The notes beneath the pieces are model-generated. The model made no database searches and was not told where the DNA came from. It saw only the letters and a list, made by a program, of their open reading frames with translations. A program made the position numbers and the translations under genes. A DNA stretch of 64,000 bases from Streptococcus sp. S784/96/1 (GTDB lineage Bacteria; Bacillota; Bacilli; Lactobacillales; Streptococcaceae), in the NCBI RefSeq assembly GCF_902729355.1, contig NZ_CACVCC010000004.1:55216-119215 (forward strand), written 5' to 3'. This document shows, one piece after another, positions 54,573 through 63,872 of the stretch (positions are counted from its first letter, which is position 1; every line of letters begins with the position of its first letter).

Positions 54573-56183
54573 TTATGGTTTTGGTAAATTAGGTTGTTGC
54601 AATTTAGCAGTATAATAATCCTTAACAATTTTCTCATAATCAGCCGTCTCATCTTCTGTTAAAAAATTAATAACATTATCTTGACTGGTCATATAGTTTC
54701 CCTCGGAAACATATAAATAGCTTAATTTACTATATGGTTCATCACTAAACAAGCTATTTCCTAAGAAATAATTCGGAGCAGTGATATCCAGAAAATCTAA
54801 TATCGTCGGAGCAAAATCTAAAGAATTTCTTCCTCTAGCATCCACTTTTTTAGACTGAACTCCTTTGTGATAAAGGATGAAAGGAACTTTATCAAAACTA
54901 GGGTACGCTCTTGATTTCCAAGCTTCAATATATGCTGCATCAGTATAAGTTGCATGATCTGTTGTAAAAATCAAAATAGTATTTTTAGCTAGCTCAGATG
55001 AATTAAATTTTTCTAAAAATTTCCCAATTTGATAATCAGAATCAAAAAATTTATTAAAAAGACTATTTTTACCATCTTTATAAACTTTATCTGTAGAATC
55101 TAACGATAAGTGAGTTCCAAAGGTATACATCGAAATAAAGAAGGGCTTAGTAAACTTATCCTGTCTAACCATCTCATCATATAAAAAACGGTAAGCTTCT
55201 CTATCGGTTGTTGAACCATCCATTCCCTTATTTATTTTTGAACTTATGACATTGTCAAAATTAAAGTTTTCTAAATAATTTTTAAAATCACTATTATGTG
55301 GTTCTGTATTAATAAAAGTAGTTCGATAACCTTGGTTTCTAAAAATATCTTGCAACCCAATTAAAGAATTACTATCATAATTTTGTAATTGATAACCTGA
55401 ATACAGTTGCCCACTTAAACCACGATAAGTAGCAAAAGTATGATTATAATAATTAACAAAATCTATAGACTCTTCTTGAAGCCTTTTCACATTAGGCATC
55501 AGATTTTCTTGACTATCAATCACTGATTGTGATAATCCTTCAACAAAAACGATAACGACATTAGGCTGCTTTACCAGGGAATCGTCCTTCGAATAATAGT
55601 CATCTATTCCATCTCTGTAAAACTCACCTGTTACATCAGTAGCTGTTGATACTTCAGCTATTAATTTTTGCTGATATTGATATTCTTTAAAAACTTGATA
55701 ATAATTTACAAATGGTGTTATTGAAACAAGGTGAGTTGCTAAAACACTCATTTCGATCATCAGAAAAACTAACAACAATGAGGCATTTACAAATCTAGGA
55801 AATGTTATCTCAGAAATAGGCAATATTGCCAAAATAATAACAAATAGTGTTGCCGATATATAGAGTCCTGCATTTCCAGAAAGAGTGGAGAGTGAATCTA
55901 TATTGGTTAGCATAACCAATGTCAAGTATGTACCACCAAAAATTTGAACCATTTTTTCAACATAGTACAGAAACATAAAGAGACTGTTGAATAAAAAACC
56001 TAACCATCTATTGCGTACTACTAAAAAATTACTGATAAAGACAATAATACTTAATTCCGTAAAACTTATTAATAAATCTTCCCAATTTTCTGTTAGCTTA
56101 AAAGCCCAAAAAGTAATTGCAATTGAAAAAGCATATTTAATAACTGTCAATGCTTTCGGTGATACTATTTTTTTTAAATTCAT
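54573..56183 (-). CDS. LtaS/GacH-like phosphoglycerol transferase (sulfatase family)
   Basis: A 536-residue membrane protein with four or five N-terminal helices (to about residue 150) and an external sulfatase-fold domain from about 205. Features are VVIVFVEGLSQSV (first metal site), HTFATYRGLSGQLYSG with a candidate threonine nucleophile, and ILIFTTDHATY (late Asp-His metal pair). This matches LtaS-type enzymes and the GacH/SccH proteins that add glycerol phosphate to the sugar side chains of rhamnans in group A Streptococcus and S. mutans. It is placed directly after rgpF, as gacH nearly is in GAS. Glycerol phosphate decoration is therefore the likely role. Confidence 0.85.
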   Translation of the reverse strand: MNLKKIVSPKALTVIKYAFSIAITFWAFKLTENWEDLLISFTELSIIVFISNFLVVRNRWLGFLFNSLFMFLYYVEKMVQIFGGTYLTLVMLTNIDSLSTLSGNAGLYISATLFVIILAILPISEITFPRFVNASLLLVFLMIEMSVLATHLVSITPFVNYYQVFKEYQYQQKLIAEVSTATDVTGEFYRDGIDDYYSKDDSLVKQPNVVIVFVEGLSQSVIDSQENLMPNVKRLQEESIDFVNYYNHTFATYRGLSGQLYSGYQLQNYDSNSLIGLQDIFRNQGYRTTFINTEPHNSDFKNYLENFNFDNVISSKINKGMDGSTTDREAYRFLYDEMVRQDKFTKPFFISMYTFGTHLSLDSTDKVYKDGKNSLFNKFFDSDYQIGKFLEKFNSSELAKNTILIFTTDHATYTDAAYIEAWKSRAYPSFDKVPFILYHKGVQSKKVDARGRNSLDFAPTILDFLDITAPNYFLGNSLFSDEPYSKLSYLYVSEGNYMTSQDNVINFLTEDETADYEKIVKDYYTAKLQQPNLPKP

Positions 56184-57937
56184 TTTCCTTTTCGTAAGAG
56201 TCGCTTAATAATATATTTAATCGCACTACCTGGTCCACGATAAATATAATGCAGAGCTCCTTTTATTCCTCCAATGTTATCAAAATTTATAAAAGTATTT
56301 GGAAGTGACTCAGGTCTAATATTTAAAACTTTATTATCCACAAACGGTGTAATATAAATATTATTTTTTGAAATGGCATAGTCATAATCATTTGCCCAAG
56401 CTAAATAAACCAAAATACGCTCAATTGAATGTAAAATTGTATGCTGTGGAATTGGTTCTGATGGGATTTCGTTATCAGCTAGTTCAAGTTCAAATAATGG
56501 TTGTAATGTTTTATTTTTAAACCAGATAAAAGTGCCGTAGCTCATTATAAAAGTATCCAATTGTGAAAAATCAATCTGGCGTGGCATATTCATTCGTTTC
56601 CATAAGACATTCATATCATCCGCAAATCTGTTTTCATTCCAAGGGTCAACAATTTTGGTATATCGAAAGAATGAAGGAATGTCAGCAATAACTAGGCCGA
56701 GATTTTCATTTGTCTCTAAATTGGCTAAAATATTATCAGCAGGTTCAAGAAGCATCTGATATAATTCTCTTCGCCATGAATCACCTACCCAATATGGATA
56801 TTCCGGTGATTTTTTAGTATGAAAATGACCAATGTAATCATAACTTTCCAATTCTTTTTTCAGCTTTAACATCGGTATAATATCACGCCCTTTATTCCCA
56901 GTTAAGAATACCTGAGCTCTTTTACCATTTTTATCTAGAATAACTTGGATTTGTTCTTTTTTCTCCTCTGTATCCGTCGTCAAAAACAAATCATAGTCAA
57001 AATGGAAATGTTCAAACTGTGTTAAAAACTCCTCGAGTAAATCAACATAAAATGTATGCAAATGAACAGCAACTTTTTTAGTATTTGAATAAACTTTAGG
57101 TGCCTTTTCCAATACTTTTCGATCTAACAAATACGGTGGCGTTGGCAGACTAACATCTGACATATGATCTAGAATATGCTTAATCGGGTACTTTGTCTTC
57201 TCCTCAATAGCTTGTAACAAATACGGCGATAAATGTTGTGACAAATCAAATGTTTTTATTTTAATAAACGGTACCTTATGATCCAATAAAACATGTGGAT
57301 AATGAATCGTAAAGTTGGAATGGAAAAAATCATCTGCTAATGGTACTGTGTCTAATACAGGCTTATACTTAAATCCCGCATCTGTAAATAATTTTGTATA
57401 TTGAGTTTCGTAATTGTCAATAACTTTTTGAACATCTGAATAGGATTCAACATGTTCCCAAAAATTTTGGAATACATCCGATTGAATAATTGATTTTTTA
57501 AAAGACATAAAATAGGATTGAAGATGCTCATTAATAAATATATGACGCACATCAACCTTAGCATGATTTGTCATTCCCCAAAAGTCAATGTCATCAGTTG
57601 ATTCAAAGGAATCATAATAAGATTGCATATCCCAAAGCGGACCAAAACAAGTATCATTCATACAAGTAATTGAATCATAATTTTTTAAGCTATCAAAACC
57701 AATTAATTGCATCCCATCATGCCAAGCCGCAAAATCATATCCTAAGTTTTGTCTTTGAATAAAAAACTCAATTAATTGTTTCTCTTTTAACTTTTCCTCA
57801 ATTTCGTGAGTCAACTGACTATTTGAAATGAACACAACCGTTGAAAACAGAGGTCGCATTTTCTCTAATTGGTAATAAACATGATCGCTAATCTTATTAT
57901 TTTTATTAAAATGGACATACAATAGTAAACGTCGCAT
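56180..57937 (-). CDS. rgpF: Rhamnan synthesis protein F
   Basis: A 585-residue rhamnosyltransferase of the RgpF/GacG family. The start MRRLLLYVHFNKNN, FFIQRQNLGYDFAAWHDGM and GHFHTKKSPEYPYWVGDSWR are typical blocks. RgpF extends the polyrhamnose chain on the cytosolic side from dTDP-rhamnose. Its length agrees with the family (about 580). The start overlaps the end of the upstream glycosyltransferase gene by one base and its end overlaps the LtaS-like gene by 4 bases, supporting a single operon. Confidence 0.93.
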   Translation of the reverse strand: MRRLLLYVHFNKNNKISDHVYYQLEKMRPLFSTVVFISNSQLTHEIEEKLKEKQLIEFFIQRQNLGYDFAAWHDGMQLIGFDSLKNYDSITCMNDTCFGPLWDMQSYYDSFESTDDIDFWGMTNHAKVDVRHIFINEHLQSYFMSFKKSIIQSDVFQNFWEHVESYSDVQKVIDNYETQYTKLFTDAGFKYKPVLDTVPLADDFFHSNFTIHYPHVLLDHKVPFIKIKTFDLSQHLSPYLLQAIEEKTKYPIKHILDHMSDVSLPTPPYLLDRKVLEKAPKVYSNTKKVAVHLHTFYVDLLEEFLTQFEHFHFDYDLFLTTDTEEKKEQIQVILDKNGKRAQVFLTGNKGRDIIPMLKLKKELESYDYIGHFHTKKSPEYPYWVGDSWRRELYQMLLEPADNILANLETNENLGLVIADIPSFFRYTKIVDPWNENRFADDMNVLWKRMNMPRQIDFSQLDTFIMSYGTFIWFKNKTLQPLFELELADNEIPSEPIPQHTILHSIERILVYLAWANDYDYAISKNNIYITPFVDNKVLNIRPESLPNTFINFDNIGGIKGALHYIYRGPGSAIKYIIKRLLRKGK

Positions 57938-59661
57938 TATTTTCTCCTAATGATATTAATAATTTTTGTAGGTATGGTCCATCGTTTTGAACCAATCACT
58001 GCACGATATTGATTGCTAACTACTTTTATTTCATCAGATAAATCTTTATTCTTAGCTTCTAAATCTACAAATTTTTGAGTCAACTCCTGATGAAAAGATA
58101 TTCCTGTATCTTCAATCATGTTCAACTTTTCATATGATAAAACAAACTTTTCCCCAAAATGAGCGATATTATATATGAGTTGAGGATCTGAATTACCAAA
58201 AATGACACCATTAGTATATCTCAACCCATTTGAGGAATGAGGTAAAATCTCAGTTTTAAAATTGAAAGAACTTAGACAAACATTTTGAAAAATCATGGGT
58301 ACTTCTCCTAAATCAATTCTTAAAACTTTCACTCCTTGAGGGATTTGAAATTCAAGGATGTCTTTATTTTTTAAGCAAAATGCCATGCTATTATTTATAG
58401 AAAATCCTTCATTTTCATATTGGTAAAAAATTCTTACCTCTTGATTCATTAATTGAAGAATATCTAGGTCTTCTTTGAATCGGCCAAATAGGCTCTCTAA
58501 TGCCCTTATTGATTTTGGAGACGGCATTGCCATTTGATCAATGCTTTCAATAACCTCTTTAAAACATGTCCTTAGCGTAAATTGATTAGCGAGTTCCGAT
58601 TTTCTCTTAATAAGTTCATATTTCTCAATATCAAAATTGGCTATCATTTGCTGAATCGTAGAAACTAATCGATCCAAATTCCCCAATGGATATAATCTTC
58701 CTACATTAAAAAAGTCATGTACTGTTAAAAATCCAGGATTATCTGAAACTATAGTTGGGATTCCATTTAAAATTGCCTCAACATAGACAAGCCCAAAGGT
58801 TTCCATTTTTGATGAAAAAATCGCTATATCTTTTTCTGAAATATGTTCCCACGGATTATCTTTGTGCCCCATAAAAACAACAGATTTTAAACGATGTTCT
58901 TTAATGAAACGATCGCACTGCTTCTTATATTCATCATCCCAGCCACCTATAAAAATTAAAGGATTTGAAATACCTAATTGGCTATATGCTTTTATAATTT
59001 CAAGCTGATTTTTATTTTCATTAATTTTCCCAACTGAAATTAAACGAATCTCATCTCCTTGTTCATCTAGAAAATCTTGGTGGTTTTTTATCTCTGAATA
59101 GGGAATAAAAGTCCCCATTTTACATGATGAAAATGTGCTAGTCAATCTATTCAATTCATTTGCTAAATTTCCCCTAACCGCAAAAACTTTGTCAGAATTT
59201 TCAATAATAAATGGTAATTTATCTTTATAGTACTCAAATTCTGCATTAGGAAATTCATGAATTAACCAATAATGTGCCACACCTTCACACGCAGCTGCAA
59301 TCGCTCCATAAAAAGTATTAACAGTATTAGTAATAACTAAATCAATATCAGATTCTCTTATGACTTTTCTGATTTGATAAAGGTTTTCACGATAAAAAGC
59401 AAGCTTAGTAGATTCTTCAAAATCAGAAGGTTCTGGCGCCTCCATCCACCACCACTCTGGAGTGGCTAATGGAATGTTTTGAACCCCAAAATCTTTTAAT
59501 TTTTCAACATAATTAACTTGCGAAGGATGAGGACTTACTGGGTAAATATTAAAAATATTATATCTTTTCTCCTCTATCAGAAACCCCATTAAATTAGTAA
59601 TAGAAATTTCTGCACCATTATCTAATGTACCTGTAGGTGAGATAAAAAGGATATTTTTCAT
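57937..59661 (-). CDS. GT4-family glycosyltransferase in the rgpE position
   Basis: A 574-residue protein with a GT-B glycosyltransferase core of about 380 residues: ISVGKINENKNQLEIIKAY, FIGGWDDEYKKQC, the catalytic E-x7-E-like region SSKMETFGLVYVEAILNG, and a 170-residue C-terminal extension that ends in a coiled segment and GSKRWTIPTKII. Classical operons have the GT2 enzyme RgpE/GacF at this location. The replacement by a GT4-type enzyme suggests a different linkage or sugar in the side chain or backbone here. Acceptor and donor unknown. Confidence 0.8.
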   Translation of the reverse strand: MKNILFISPTGTLDNGAEISITNLMGFLIEEKRYNIFNIYPVSPHPSQVNYVEKLKDFGVQNIPLATPEWWWMEAPEPSDFEESTKLAFYRENLYQIRKVIRESDIDLVITNTVNTFYGAIAAACEGVAHYWLIHEFPNAEFEYYKDKLPFIIENSDKVFAVRGNLANELNRLTSTFSSCKMGTFIPYSEIKNHQDFLDEQGDEIRLISVGKINENKNQLEIIKAYSQLGISNPLIFIGGWDDEYKKQCDRFIKEHRLKSVVFMGHKDNPWEHISEKDIAIFSSKMETFGLVYVEAILNGIPTIVSDNPGFLTVHDFFNVGRLYPLGNLDRLVSTIQQMIANFDIEKYELIKRKSELANQFTLRTCFKEVIESIDQMAMPSPKSIRALESLFGRFKEDLDILQLMNQEVRIFYQYENEGFSINNSMAFCLKNKDILEFQIPQGVKVLRIDLGEVPMIFQNVCLSSFNFKTEILPHSSNGLRYTNGVIFGNSDPQLIYNIAHFGEKFVLSYEKLNMIEDTGISFHQELTQKFVDLEAKNKDLSDEIKVVSNQYRAVIGSKRWTIPTKIINIIRRK

Positions 59662-59676
59662 AGAGCCACCAATCGA

Positions 59677-60870
59677 CTATTTCCAAGAGCCACTACGTCT
59701 CATCATTCCAGTATTAGCATCCCACTCACTTTCAAAAACAGAGTCTACTATTCTATCAATTACAATAATCGGAGCTGTTGTAGCTGGCGAAAAGGCTAGT
59801 GGATGTTTTTCAGAATCACGAACAGTCGCTGCTAATTTTAATTTTGCATGATTTAGATAATCTAATTTACAAGTAAATGTTACAACTTTTCTACCAGTAC
59901 CTGTCGTTTTTAAATCAATAGAATTATCATTATATAATCCAAAACTAGTGTCTATATCTAAAAACGATAGAGCGATATGAGTATCAATATCTTGTAAAAC
60001 ATTATATGTAAATTCAAGGATAATATCTTCATCTGGTCGAATCTGAGCGGGTGTTAGCAATTTAACATCAAAATCTTGGATGACTTGACTCACTTTTTCT
60101 TCATTTTTTTCCGAAATTTTTTCAGCATTAATAACATTATCAAAACTGTACTGGTTGGCAACTTCATCAGGGTTCCCATATGCTTTCACTAAACCATGTT
60201 CAATCAACACCGCTTTATTACAGTACTTTTTGACAGCTCCCATATCATGAGTTACTAGGATAGTAGTCTTACCACTGTTTTTACGCTCCATAAAGTAATC
60301 ATTACATTTTCGCTGAAATGCTTCATCCCCTACAGCAAGAACTTCATCAAGGATAAGAATATCTCCTTGAGCTTTAATTGCGACTGAAAATGCTAGTCTT
60401 ACTTGCATACCTGATGAATAGTTTTTAAGTTTTTGATTCATGAACTCGCCAAGTTCAGCAAAGTCAACAATATCATCATACATGGCATCAATTTCCTCAG
60501 TCGTAAAACCAAGCATTGCTCCATTCATATAAACATTTTCTTTACCTGTCAATTCTGGATTAAAACCAACACCAAGTTCAATAAAGGAAACTAGTTTGCC
60601 ATTGACCGTTACTTTTCCTTGTTCTGGAACATAGATTTGTGAAATAATTTTAAGAAGAGTTGATTTTCCTGAACCATTTCGCCCAACAATACCAAAAAAG
60701 TCTCCTTCTTCTACTTCAAAATTAATATCTTTGAGAACATGTTGTTCTTTATATCCTTTGATACCTTTGAAGCGATTCACAAGAGCAGTTCTTAAACTCT
60801 GAGTGCTTTCTGTCGGTAATTTAAAATATTTTGAAACGTGTTCAACTTTTACTGCAATATTTTTTGTCAT
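59677..60870 (-). CDS. rgpD: Polysaccharide ABC exporter ATPase
   Basis: A 397-residue ATPase that, with RgpC, exports lipid-linked rhamnan. Walker A GRNGSGKST is near residue 62, signature YSSGMQVRLAFSVA near 148 and Walker B ILILDEVLAVGD near 169. After about residue 245 comes a Wzt-type C-terminal carbohydrate-binding domain (FDVKLLTPAQIRPDEDIILEF), which in such exporters recognises the finished chain. Start overlaps the RgpC stop by one base. Confidence 0.95.
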   Translation of the reverse strand: MTKNIAVKVEHVSKYFKLPTESTQSLRTALVNRFKGIKGYKEQHVLKDINFEVEEGDFFGIVGRNGSGKSTLLKIISQIYVPEQGKVTVNGKLVSFIELGVGFNPELTGKENVYMNGAMLGFTTEEIDAMYDDIVDFAELGEFMNQKLKNYSSGMQVRLAFSVAIKAQGDILILDEVLAVGDEAFQRKCNDYFMERKNSGKTTILVTHDMGAVKKYCNKAVLIEHGLVKAYGNPDEVANQYSFDNVINAEKISEKNEEKVSQVIQDFDVKLLTPAQIRPDEDIILEFTYNVLQDIDTHIALSFLDIDTSFGLYNDNSIDLKTTGTGRKVVTFTCKLDYLNHAKLKLAATVRDSEKHPLAFSPATTAPIIVIDRIVDSVFESEWDANTGMMRRSGSWK

Positions 60871-61676
60871 TAAAGAATCTCCGCAAATTTCTTAGCACTT
60901 TTCTGGAAAATAGCGTAGCCTATTCCAAAAATTAAAATTGGTAAGATGTAGGGTACTATAGCAATTGCCTTATTCTCAATCAAATCCCAGCCTCGTAAAC
61001 TTCCTGAAAAAACAATAAAGTGACGTAAATCTTGAATAATCTGCGCTAAAGGGTTCAACATCATTACTTTCGCAATGGCCACTTGGCCTTTTTGTAAAAT
61101 AAACGTCAGAGAGTAAATGATAGGTGTCCCGTACATTCCAGCCTGCATAACAACTTCCCAAATTGGACCAATATCCCTATATTTCACAAAAAGTGTTGCT
61201 AAAATAAACGCAATGCCAGTTGTCATTAAGAAGAGTTCAATAAATAGTGGAAAAATCACCAACCACCCTAAAGACACATTTACTCCGTTTATGACAGCAA
61301 AGATAAAAACAACTAGAAGATTAATGGCATAGTTAATGGTTGCACCTACTACCGATGAGATGACAATAATTTCTTTAGAAAAATTTAACTTCCGAAGTAA
61401 ATCCCCTCTTGAAACAATTGACATCATCCCCATATTGGTCGCCTCAGAAAAAAAGTTCCAGGTTACCATACCTATTAATAAACCAATTGCATAATGAGGA
61501 GTTCCATCATCAAATCGCAAAAATCGAACAAATACCAGATACATAATAGTGAAAAGCATCATTGGTTTTAAAATAGACCACACATGTCCAATAACACTTC
61601 CTTGATAACGAAGTTTAAAATCTGTTTTAATCATTTCTCGAAGAAGAATACGATTCTCCTTGGCAAATATATTCAT
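60870..61676 (-). CDS. rgpC: Polysaccharide ABC exporter permease
   Basis: A 268-residue ABC-2-type permease with six membrane helices. LLREMIKTDFKLRYQGSVIGHVWSILKP near the N terminus and the NPLAQIIQDLRHFIVF region are typical of Wzm/RgpC exporters. It forms the channel for undecaprenyl-linked rhamnan and is fused functionally, not in sequence, with RgpD, whose gene overlaps by one base. Confidence 0.95.
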   Translation of the reverse strand: MNIFAKENRILLREMIKTDFKLRYQGSVIGHVWSILKPMMLFTIMYLVFVRFLRFDDGTPHYAIGLLIGMVTWNFFSEATNMGMMSIVSRGDLLRKLNFSKEIIVISSVVGATINYAINLLVVFIFAVINGVNVSLGWLVIFPLFIELFLMTTGIAFILATLFVKYRDIGPIWEVVMQAGMYGTPIIYSLTFILQKGQVAIAKVMMLNPLAQIIQDLRHFIVFSGSLRGWDLIENKAIAIVPYILPILIFGIGYAIFQKSAKKFAEIL

Positions 61677-61679
61677 TTG

Positions 61680-62609
61680 TTACTCCTTATAAGCAAATTT
61701 TGTAATCAGTAATGTTCTAAAGACGATTGTATGGAACATACGATTTTTTCTAAATCCATAATTTTTTAATACAGAAATCCGCTCAAGAAAATCATACCTC
61801 TGTAGATTGATAAATTTTTCAATGATATCCTTTTTTTCGGTTGCTATATCTAAATCAAGTAGATGCTTAGCCTGTAATTGGCTAGCTGTAATAAGTTCCC
61901 AGTACTTGCTGAATAATAAGTGCGGACGCATCCATTTATACAATCGCTTAGACCATGTCCTTGCACCAAGAACATTATTGTCATGTTGACGGTAAAGCTC
62001 TGTCGGCTGGTCGATATAAACCAACTTGCCAAGAGCTGTCGCTAATAAAGCCAAATACCAATCATGCATGAGTAAATTATCTGTAGCAGTCCAACGTTCT
62101 GCGAGGGCATGATTAATCATAGCAGTCCCACCAGTCACCGTATTTTCCGTTAACTCTTGAAGCAACTCTGTATTGGCATGGTGAGATTGGCTACGAATCA
62201 TACTGTCATTTATGACTTCCAACTGTTGGTTGACCACTTTTAAGTCAGTATAGACCATCAGAGGATCCGTTTGTACGTGATTTTGCGCTTCTGCAAGTGT
62301 TAATTCAATTTTTTCAGGTAGCCAAATATCATCCTGATCACTGAAAAAATAATAATCTGCTTCTCTATGTTTGACCAACATAAAAAAAGATTTAATAACA
62401 CCGACGTTTTCCGTCTCAGCTGAATTGATAAAAGTAATCCGTGAATCCGTATCCGCATACTGCTTAATGATTTGACGTGTCCCATCAGTTGAACCGTCAT
62501 CACGGATAAAAAGATTCCACTCCGTAAACGTCTGCGCCTGAATACTTTCAATTTGTTCTGCCAAAAAACGCTCACCATTGTAAGTAGCCATCAGAATATT
62601 AACTTTCAT
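61680..62609 (-). CDS. rgpB: Rhamnosyltransferase, RgpB type
   Basis: A 309-residue GT2 rhamnosyltransferase. KVNILMATYNGERFLAEQIES starts the fold, DDGSTDGT is near residue 40 and the metal site FSDQDDIWLPEK near 92. It adds rhamnose in the early steps of rhamnan assembly after RgpA, corresponding to GacC in group A Streptococcus. The gene overlaps rgpA by 11 bases and precedes rgpC closely. Confidence 0.93.
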   Translation of the reverse strand: MKVNILMATYNGERFLAEQIESIQAQTFTEWNLFIRDDGSTDGTRQIIKQYADTDSRITFINSAETENVGVIKSFFMLVKHREADYYFFSDQDDIWLPEKIELTLAEAQNHVQTDPLMVYTDLKVVNQQLEVINDSMIRSQSHHANTELLQELTENTVTGGTAMINHALAERWTATDNLLMHDWYLALLATALGKLVYIDQPTELYRQHDNNVLGARTWSKRLYKWMRPHLLFSKYWELITASQLQAKHLLDLDIATEKKDIIEKFINLQRYDFLERISVLKNYGFRKNRMFHTIVFRTLLITKFAYKE

Positions 62610-63753
62610 TCAAAAACAACTCCTCGTACTCTCCTACAATTTTGTCCCAACTGTAATGGTTTGCCATTCGTTTTTTAGCAATATTTCCCAATTCTGCAAA
62701 ATCTCTTTCTTGATCAACTTGATTAATTAGCTCTGATAGATTTCCAATATTTTTCGACCAGTAATATGCTGTGTTTTCAGCAACTGAGCGGTTAAAATCA
62801 ACATCTAATATCAAATTAAGATCCGTATGTGCCAATGCTTCGAGGAGACCTGGATTTGTCCCTCCAACCTCATGTCCGTGAATATAAGCATGAGCATGAG
62901 TACGTACGTAAGTCAAAAGGTCCCTATCATAGACAGTGCCTACAAATTTAATACGAGAATCGTTAGCAAAACCAGTTACTTTGCGCAAAGTTTCAAAATA
63001 AGCATTTCCTTCATGATTGCAAATAATCAAAAGATCTCGATTGGTATCAGATTTCATGAATTCTCGAATAGCTGTTTCATAATTATTTTCAGGAACAAAA
63101 CGGCCAACAATAAGATAGTACTCTTTTTCTTTGCTCTGCCATTTTCCAAAAAAACCACGAACTGAAGGACTTTTTTCGGTCAATCCAGAAGCTGTTAACT
63201 CTGTTCCATATGCAATAAAACGTGTTTTTGACCAAGGATAAGAGGCTTTAATATAATCCTCAATCCCTTCATTATCAGAAATGACAAGGTCCGCACTCTT
63301 TGTCATCATCTTTTCCGCAAATTTTAGATAGGATTGAACTGGATGAGACCACTTACTACGTTTCCACTCTAAACCATCTGGATTAATCAAAAATTTCCCG
63401 CCTAGACGTTTAATTTTTCGAGCCAAAGGTGGCATAAAGGCACCAATAGTGTTACCAAGCACATAAAAGATAGGATTCTCAATATTTTCTTTTTGAATCA
63501 TTCTCAAAGCATACCTTATAGCTTGAATATCATAAGCAATAACTCTTGCTGGACCAAGCTTCGGAGGATTTATAGTAAAGCAATCTGCACCAAACACATC
63601 AAAGTGAATCCCTTGCTTTTGATCACTTAGGCAAGCAACATGGTACTTAATTTTAGCACTCTTCTGATGTTTTACCAGTTCTTCAACAAACGTTTCAAAA
63701 CCACCGTATTGAGCCGGTAAGCCACGGCTCCCTATAATAAAAACGTGTTGCAT
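62599..63753 (-). CDS. rgpA: Rhamnosyltransferase, RgpA/GacB type (initiating)
   Basis: A 384-residue GT4-type enzyme with the DUF1972-like N terminus IIGSRGLPAQYGGFETFVEEL. Later blocks are LIVGRFVPENNYE and HGHEVGGTNPGLLEAL with the catalytic acidic residues. It puts the first rhamnose on the lipid-linked GlcNAc primer, the committed step of rhamnan synthesis in GAS (GacB) and S. mutans (RgpA). ATG 63753 follows AAAGG. An extended -10 promoter (TGCTATAAT) lies at 63795-63787, so this is probably the operon's first gene. Confidence 0.94.
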   Translation of the reverse strand: MQHVFIIGSRGLPAQYGGFETFVEELVKHQKSAKIKYHVACLSDQKQGIHFDVFGADCFTINPPKLGPARVIAYDIQAIRYALRMIQKENIENPIFYVLGNTIGAFMPPLARKIKRLGGKFLINPDGLEWKRSKWSHPVQSYLKFAEKMMTKSADLVISDNEGIEDYIKASYPWSKTRFIAYGTELTASGLTEKSPSVRGFFGKWQSKEKEYYLIVGRFVPENNYETAIREFMKSDTNRDLLIICNHEGNAYFETLRKVTGFANDSRIKFVGTVYDRDLLTYVRTHAHAYIHGHEVGGTNPGLLEALAHTDLNLILDVDFNRSVAENTAYYWSKNIGNLSELINQVDQERDFAELGNIAKKRMANHYSWDKIVGEYEELFLNES

Positions 63754-63786
63754 ATTAAGCCTTTCACTTTCATGGTAATCTTATTA

Positions 63787-63795
63787 ATTATAGCA
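63787..63795 (-). promoter_or_regulatory. Extended -10 promoter of the rgp operon
   Basis: On the minus strand TGC is followed by TATAAT (63792-63787), about 35 bases before the rgpA start. No good -35 box is seen. Confidence 0.6.
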
Positions 63796-63843
63796 CATTC
63801 TAGAAAATTCTGCTATTAACGACCCATATTTAGCCACGCATCA

Positions 63844-63872
63844 AAAAAAGAGGGACGATGCCCCCTTTTTTA
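63844..63872. terminator. Terminator upstream of the rgp operon
   Basis: AAAAAA.GAGGG pairs with CCC.CTTTTTT around a short loop, giving T runs on both strands. It insulates the rgp promoter from transcription arriving from the right. Confidence 0.65.
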
